64,000 nucleotides of DNA from Metallyticus violacea (Eukaryota; Arthropoda; Insecta; Mantodea; Metallyticidae): NCBI GenBank assembly GCA_030762175.1, contig CM060830.1, positions 48,012,501 through 48,076,500 of the forward strand. Reading direction: 5' to 3'. Both the position numbers and the translations under genes were made by a program. The notes beneath the pieces are model-generated. The model saw nothing but the letters and a program-made list of their open reading frames with translations. It was not told the DNA's origin and did no database searches. Positions 59,542 through 64,000 of this stretch are shown piece by piece. Within the stretch, counting starts at the first letter, position 1. Every line of letters begins with the position of its first letter.

Positions 59542-60410
59542 AATGGAGATTACAAACGACAAACAATGTGCCGCTCTGAAATTCTGCTTTCTATTCACCA
59601 AATCTTCAGTTGAGGTCTATGCAATGTTACAGTAGGTGTATGGAGAGTCTGTTTTTCCCTATAGAACAACTCGAACATGGTTTCAAGGGTTTAAAAAGGG
59701 AAGACACTCAATCTCAAAGGAAGCTAGGCCTAGTGCTCTAACGTAAGACGCCACTGCTGTTATTGTGATAGAGCATCATCAAATAACGTGAAGTGCACTT
59801 TCAGAAATTCTGATAAATTTACTGGGTGCCACCCACTGAACTGTAACTGAAAAGTTGCTCATGTGGGGTCCATGACTGCTGTGCAGTCTGCATGAAGCTC
59901 AAGATGATTTTACAGGAAGACGCGGAATTTATTTCAAAGGTAATCACTCATAGTGAAGTTTAGCTACATCATTTTGTTCTTGAGAGCAAACGGTAAAGCT
60001 CTGGCTGGAGATCTCCACCAACAGCAACACAAAATAGTTGCTTCTGCTGGGAAAGTTATGATCATCTCATTTTTCAATATTCAAGGAATGATTTACTAGC
60101 ACGCTCGTATCTGCACACAGAAGAACTGTGGCTGCGTAATACTACAGAGATGTCCTGAAAACTCTGCATGGTCATATTACACGCAAAAGACCACATTGAA
60201 GTGCGCCTCTCACCCTTCCGATTGTTAAGATTTATCCTTAGGTGACTTCCCCATTCCCAAATTAAAAAAAACCCTTCGAGGAATCATCAGAAGCAGAAGT
60301 GAAGGCTGCAGAGGCGACACTGAAGGACCGGCCAAAAATATCTTTGAAGACTGGCAGAAGTGCTGGAACAGATGCATTATTACAATTCTTTGAGAAAGAA
60401 CATCAAAATT
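59542..60410 (+). pseudogene. Mariner-like transposase remnant 3
   Basis: Starts at ATG 59542: MEITNDKQCAALKFCFLFTK, continuing to a stop, then VYGESVFPYRT and RTWFQGFKKGRHSISKEARP, the helix-turn-helix and WF.RFK.G block at the mariner N-terminus. The C-terminus near 60350 reads EDWQKCWNRCIITIL, matching the EDWxxRWxxCI block that ends this mariner group. The middle, with the catalytic Asp blocks, is badly eroded. It covers most of a full transposase length (about 290 codons equivalent). Confidence 0.82.
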
Positions 60411-60414
60411 ATGA

Positions 60415-61339
60415 TAATTCTTTATTTAAAAGCCCCCTGAACTTGTAAGGGAGTTTTGGTAAATTTTGAGACGCATACACACCTTCTGGAACGACGTCAT
60501 CACGTTTCATCTTTATTTCGAATTTAATGGAATACAGAGCACATATTAAATCTGGGACTCCCCAATCCAATATTAAATTGAATATTAACCGGTACTTAAA
60601 GAAAATATATTTAAAATGCAACTGTAAATCAGCCTATTCATTGTACATTCAGTGAGGTAATAAAGTGAGGCACATGAATATTTTCTCACTCTTGTTAAAC
60701 GACATTGTTGAGTTCACACTACAAGTGAAACATGATACGAATTCTATCACACCCTCCGTTTATTTGTTCTAAATTACTGAGAGTAACCTTTCAGAGAGAG
60801 TTTCTAATCTTCTCTCAGTTTTCAAATTGAACATTTCCAGCGTAAAAAAAAAAAAAAAAACGCTTTGTAAAATTCAAAGCTTGCTCGTTTTATCTAGACA
60901 CCCTCCAGAAGTCTGTTGACAGACAGTAACTACATCATTTCTCTCATTCTTCTTCAAAAAGTACTTTGTTTGGAAATAATTTTCTCTGTGGCTGCCTGTT
61001 GTTCATCTTTCAAATTATTGAAAACACTTAATACTGTAAAAATAATGATAATTTGATTATTTCGATTTTTAGTCCCATAAAATAGCTTATGAATGTCTAA
61101 ACACCGCTTCATAGATCATTGTAGTATGTTAACATTCACAAAAACCTTACGTTTTACTATGTCCCAAAGCTATTAACATAAGCAATAATAATATCAGTAT
61201 ATGTGGCATAGGGTAGGGGCTTAATAATGGAAATTATGCATCAATAACGGTGCTAAGTAGTTCAAAACTAATAATGAGACTCATCATTATTGTAGAAATA
61301 GAATATTCTAAGTCAACAATCGCGAGTTAATTGCAAGCT
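60415..61339. other. Unannotated AT-rich segment
   Basis: Contains an A run (60845-60861). No gene or repeat recognised. Confidence 0.5.
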
Positions 61340-61500
61340 GTCTTGCGCATGTGAAAGGTAGGAAAGGTCAAGCTCCGCGCATGCGTATAGGTTCAATGTT
61401 GGGAGATTTCGTTAGGAAGAAGCGTCAGTCTATGGAGAGATGTGGGAGGGTCAAGTTGCACAACTCTTTTCCCTGGCTATCGTAACAGCGTTCTACAGGT
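61340..61500 (+). promoter_or_regulatory. Possible promoter and first exon with NRF1-like sites
   Basis: A CpG-bearing island in AT-rich DNA holds two NRF1-type motifs (TTGCGCATGT at 61343-61352 and CGCGCATGCG at 61376-61385; consensus YGCGCAYGCGCR). An ATG at 61396 opens a 29-codon frame (MLGDFVRKKRQSMERC start) that stops before a donor-like CTACAG|GTAATA at 61498/61499. It could be a noncoding or leader first exon of a gene extending rightward. No later exon was recognised. NRF1 consensus is known; its use here is inference. Confidence 0.25.
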
Positions 61501-61504
61501 AATA

Positions 61505-62510
61505 CATTCTCGTTGTAATACCATTAAAAAGCTGTAGTAGTATCATTTCGCTGTACTATTTGAGTTCCTCACCCATTACTTAAATTATGATGTGAAAGAA
61601 TTAGAATATGTCACTAGTGTCCAGCCATTTCTTTAGTTAGCTGTAGAAAAAATGAGGAAATAAGCGGGTGCTCTTTCGAAACTGTGGCAGCTTTATAATC
61701 GAAGTAAAAAGTGTATTAGAAAAACTTAAAATGTTTGCGCTTATATAATATACGGTTGCTTAATATGTAACAACATCTTTGAAAATTAGTTTCAATTAAA
61801 CAAAGCATAATATATGTGCAAAATTATTGAACTAACCTGAAGGTATTCATTTTTGATCTCTCTTATTTTTCAGCCTGAAATTTTCTTTTTCTATTTTTGT
61901 GATATTTTCTAGTACTATTTATTTTGTTGCACTTTTTATAATCAAACTCTCATGACTACAAAGTAATTAGATGATGTTCGCTAGTTTTACGCAATGAACA
62001 CAAATTTTAATGGAAAAAATACATATTAGTCGCATAACCAAATGAGACTCTTTGATTGACCATTGTGGATATAGTTGATTTTTCTCATATTGTAAAGTTT
62101 GATCATGCAGGTTGCCTAACACAGTCTGTAGTTAGAAATTAATCAATTAAAGATGCTTTAGCTTCAAAGAACCCAGGGGACGCTTCTCTAGAAAATATCA
62201 ACGTTTGATTTACTATTGCTTGATACGTTTATATTTGTAAAAAACAATGTCTTCAGCGAGTTTCTACCCTGCGCTCATTATCTGTAGGGGACTTGGTTTG
62301 CAGCCGTGGTCTAAAGCAATGTCGCGGTAAGTTGTGGAGTATTTTGATCGCGGGAAGTGAGAGGAAGGGGTAGGAGGAGCCTCTTACCCATAAGAGTCAT
62401 TATGTGTACACACCACCTGAAACGTCACCTCTCGTCACATGCGTTCCCAAGAACTGTTACCTCCTTATACAGACTGATTGTTGTTGCGTCACAAAGTTGA
62501 ATAAATGTTT
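61505..62510. other. Unannotated segment
   Basis: AT-rich until about 62270; then a GC-richer patch (62285-62400) with a donor-like CGCG|GTAAGT near 62324. No coding frame supported. Confidence 0.45.
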
Positions 62511-62512
62511 TT

Positions 62513-62733
62513 GTAATAGTATTTGACACCTGTTTTAACACTGAGGCATCACAAGTGGTGGACGCTCCTGATACATGAGATGAACTGATAAATTGGGAAA
62601 GAAAATTTTAAAGGTAATTTGCCATTAATGACTTAAAAAAAACCTCAGTTAGGAAAGATGGTTCTGGTGGGAATTGAATGCTAGACCTCCCACTTACGAG
62701 TCCGACCTTAACGACCTTACCCACCCCTGGAGG
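62513..62733 (-). repeat. SINE-B copy 8, internally deleted
   Basis: Minus-strand copy lacking about 45 bp of the body (the GGAAACGTTCCAGGCC to CCCGGC region is absent between AATTTTAAAG and GTAATTTGCCATT). The head ends at CCTCCAGGGGTGGG on the right and is degenerate. The 3' end is GTGTCAAATACTATTAC. Confidence 0.88.
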
Positions 62734-62797
62734 CTATAACGTATTTTAGAACACTATTACATAATGATAATGAAATAGCATCTTAATGGCAACAGTC

Positions 62798-63045
62798 ATA
62801 TATATATATACATATATATACATATATATACATATATATATATATATAGTAATTATAAAAGTAGAAAAGGATAAAACACTAAGATAAAATTACACTTGAA
62901 ATATAGGCCATAGAAAAACTCAACCAGTTCGAAATATAGAGATCTCAAGTGTGATTTTATCTTAGTGTTTTATCCTTTTCTACTTTTATAATTACTGTTA
63001 ATTTGTTACATTGTTAATAGTGTTACTTTATTTTTATTTTTTTAT
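62798..63045. mobile_element. Hairpin element H4
   Basis: A TA-rich tract with CATATATA variants (62798-62848) leads into a short left arm (62849-62900, GTAATTATAAAAGTAG onward) that pairs with 62945-62996. The central sequence between the arms (62901-62944) differs from H1-H3 and keeps CCAGTTCGAAATATAG only on the right. The right side continues TTGTTACATTGTTAATAGTG to about 63045 before AT-rich sequence. Same polarity as H3. Confidence 0.82.
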
Positions 63046-63090
63046 TATATATGAATATATAAGCTTGCAGTTATTTCATTATTAAGTAAA

Positions 63091-63372
63091 GTCGGTCCTG
63101 TAGTGAAGTAGTAACCATACTTGCCTCCTAAACCCAAGATCGCGGGTTCGATCCAGGCCAGAACCGATGTATTTTTTCGGTGTAACAATCCTAAATATGA
63201 CTTCCTTCGGAATGGCAGTAAAACCGTTGTCGTACATTTTTGGCACGATAAAGAACCTCAAGCCTGAAAAAAGGAGGCCTCTGGACAAAATTTGTCGGCC
63301 GTTTCAGGCCCTGGTTTGAATGGGACGCTGATGGATGTCAAAGAGCGTCCGTAAGTAAACCGAATAAAAAAA
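63091..63372 (+). repeat. SINE-A copy 7, 30-45 bp from H4
   Basis: The head is damaged (GTCGGTCCTGTAGTGAAGTA, box A disrupted), while box B is nearly intact as CGCGGGTTCGATCCAGGCC. Body and 3' end are present with small deletions. Flanks TATTAAGTAAA (63080-63090) and TATTAAGCAAA (63373-63383) form an 11-bp duplication with one mismatch. It is unlikely to be transcribed by pol III now. Confidence 0.93.
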
Positions 63373-63383
63373 TATTAAGCAAA

Positions 63384-64000
63384 ACAATATCAAATGCAGT
63401 AACAATGTCTCCTACAGATACCCATTAGCGTTAACTATTCGTTTCGTTAGTAGTCGGCTGTTGTTGAATGTCAGGCTAGAGATGTTTCGTGTGGATTTAT
63501 GAAGTAGATACTTCATTTCGTATTGTGTTAATTGAATATAAAAAAGTGTATGTTTTACAAAGCTTCCATTCCAAGCTTTTTTTTATTTACAACTGTGGTT
63601 TCAAATCTTCGAAAGCATACATTGTTTTCTGTAAAGGCAGATTCATCCTGTATATTCCAGACTTTAATCAAAGGGTCATTGATGAATTTGTTGTCATGAA
63701 AATCACAGCATGATATTTTTTACTAAATTCTTTGTTTCTTCTTTCTGTTGTGCATATCCATTCTGGTAAGTATAACTGTTAATTCTAGTTATTAATATTC
63801 CAGAGGCCTGCGATCTGTATTCAGCAGTAGCAGTAGTAAAGTTGTGCACCTCGGGTTTATACTGCAACGAGCAGCCACTGACAGCACTTGTTAAAATTTC
63901 CAGACAATACTCAAAAGAGCCCAATTCTGCCAATAAAGTGTAGATTATTTGCATTGCTTCTAGGTACCTGAGATATGGCTTGTTCTGAGATAATGGGAAA
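63384..64000. other. Unannotated AT-rich end of window
   Basis: Opposing frames of 74 and 83 codons overlap near 63489-63954 without recognised motifs. Confidence 0.5.

Noticed and set aside
1..64000. CRISPR array, bacterial operon, rRNA genes, telomeric TTAGG arrays
   Set aside because: Looked for and not seen: no regularly spaced repeats with unique spacers, no Shine-Dalgarno-led gene series, no rRNA-like GC-rich blocks, no TTAGG runs.

Overview
The window looks like a stretch of AT-rich, repeat-dense nuclear DNA from an arthropod, most likely an insect. The evidence is the mix of repeats: mariner D34D, Tc1 D34E, piggyBac-like and insect-type IS630/mariner-related transposases, non-LTR retrotransposon fragments, two abundant tRNA-headed SINE families, and many ATT/AAT and TA microsatellites. 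I cannot name the species. No intact protein-coding host gene, true tRNA gene, rRNA gene or CRISPR array was found. The only candidate host-gene pieces are one possible terminal exon (19.6-19.8 kb, minus strand) and two possible promoter/first-exon patches (12.5-12.75 kb and 61.34-61.5 kb), all low confidence.

Layout. 0-4 kb: two SINE-A copies, a small MITE-like element and a decayed transposase. 4-9 kb: mostly featureless AT-rich DNA with one SINE-B and long trinucleotide arrays. 9.3-10.1 kb: an RTE-like LINE fragment. 10.9-15 kb: hairpin element H1, a TIR element split by a SINE-B, and a 1.6-kb TIR-bounded block holding a mariner fragment. 17.9-29 kb: SINE-A copies, hairpins H2 and H3, a LINE remnant, two SINE-B copies and a possible third SINE. 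29.4-34 kb: a mariner remnant, SINE-B, SINE-A with a perfect 12-bp duplication, and a LINE remnant. 34-42 kb: very AT-rich, containing an unexplained diverged tandem array at 38.1-38.7 kb. 42.7-50.6 kb: piggyBac-like, mariner and three IS630-like remnants in a cluster. 53-64 kb: LINE, Tc1 and mariner remnants, SINE-B and SINE-A copies, and hairpin H4.

How the pieces relate. All transposases and reverse transcriptases are broken by stops and frameshifts, so the window is an accumulation of dead copies. The SINEs are parasites of LINE machinery and carry pol III box A/B promoters. Seven SINE-A copies are present; six have a visible target-site duplication and a seventh has a degenerate one, which defines their ends. 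Eight SINE-B copies lie in both orientations. The least explained structure is a four-copy family of (TA)n-bounded inverted repeats. Its outer ends are constant but its centre differs in each copy, as expected if each is two 5'-truncated copies of one unknown retroelement 3' end joined head to head.
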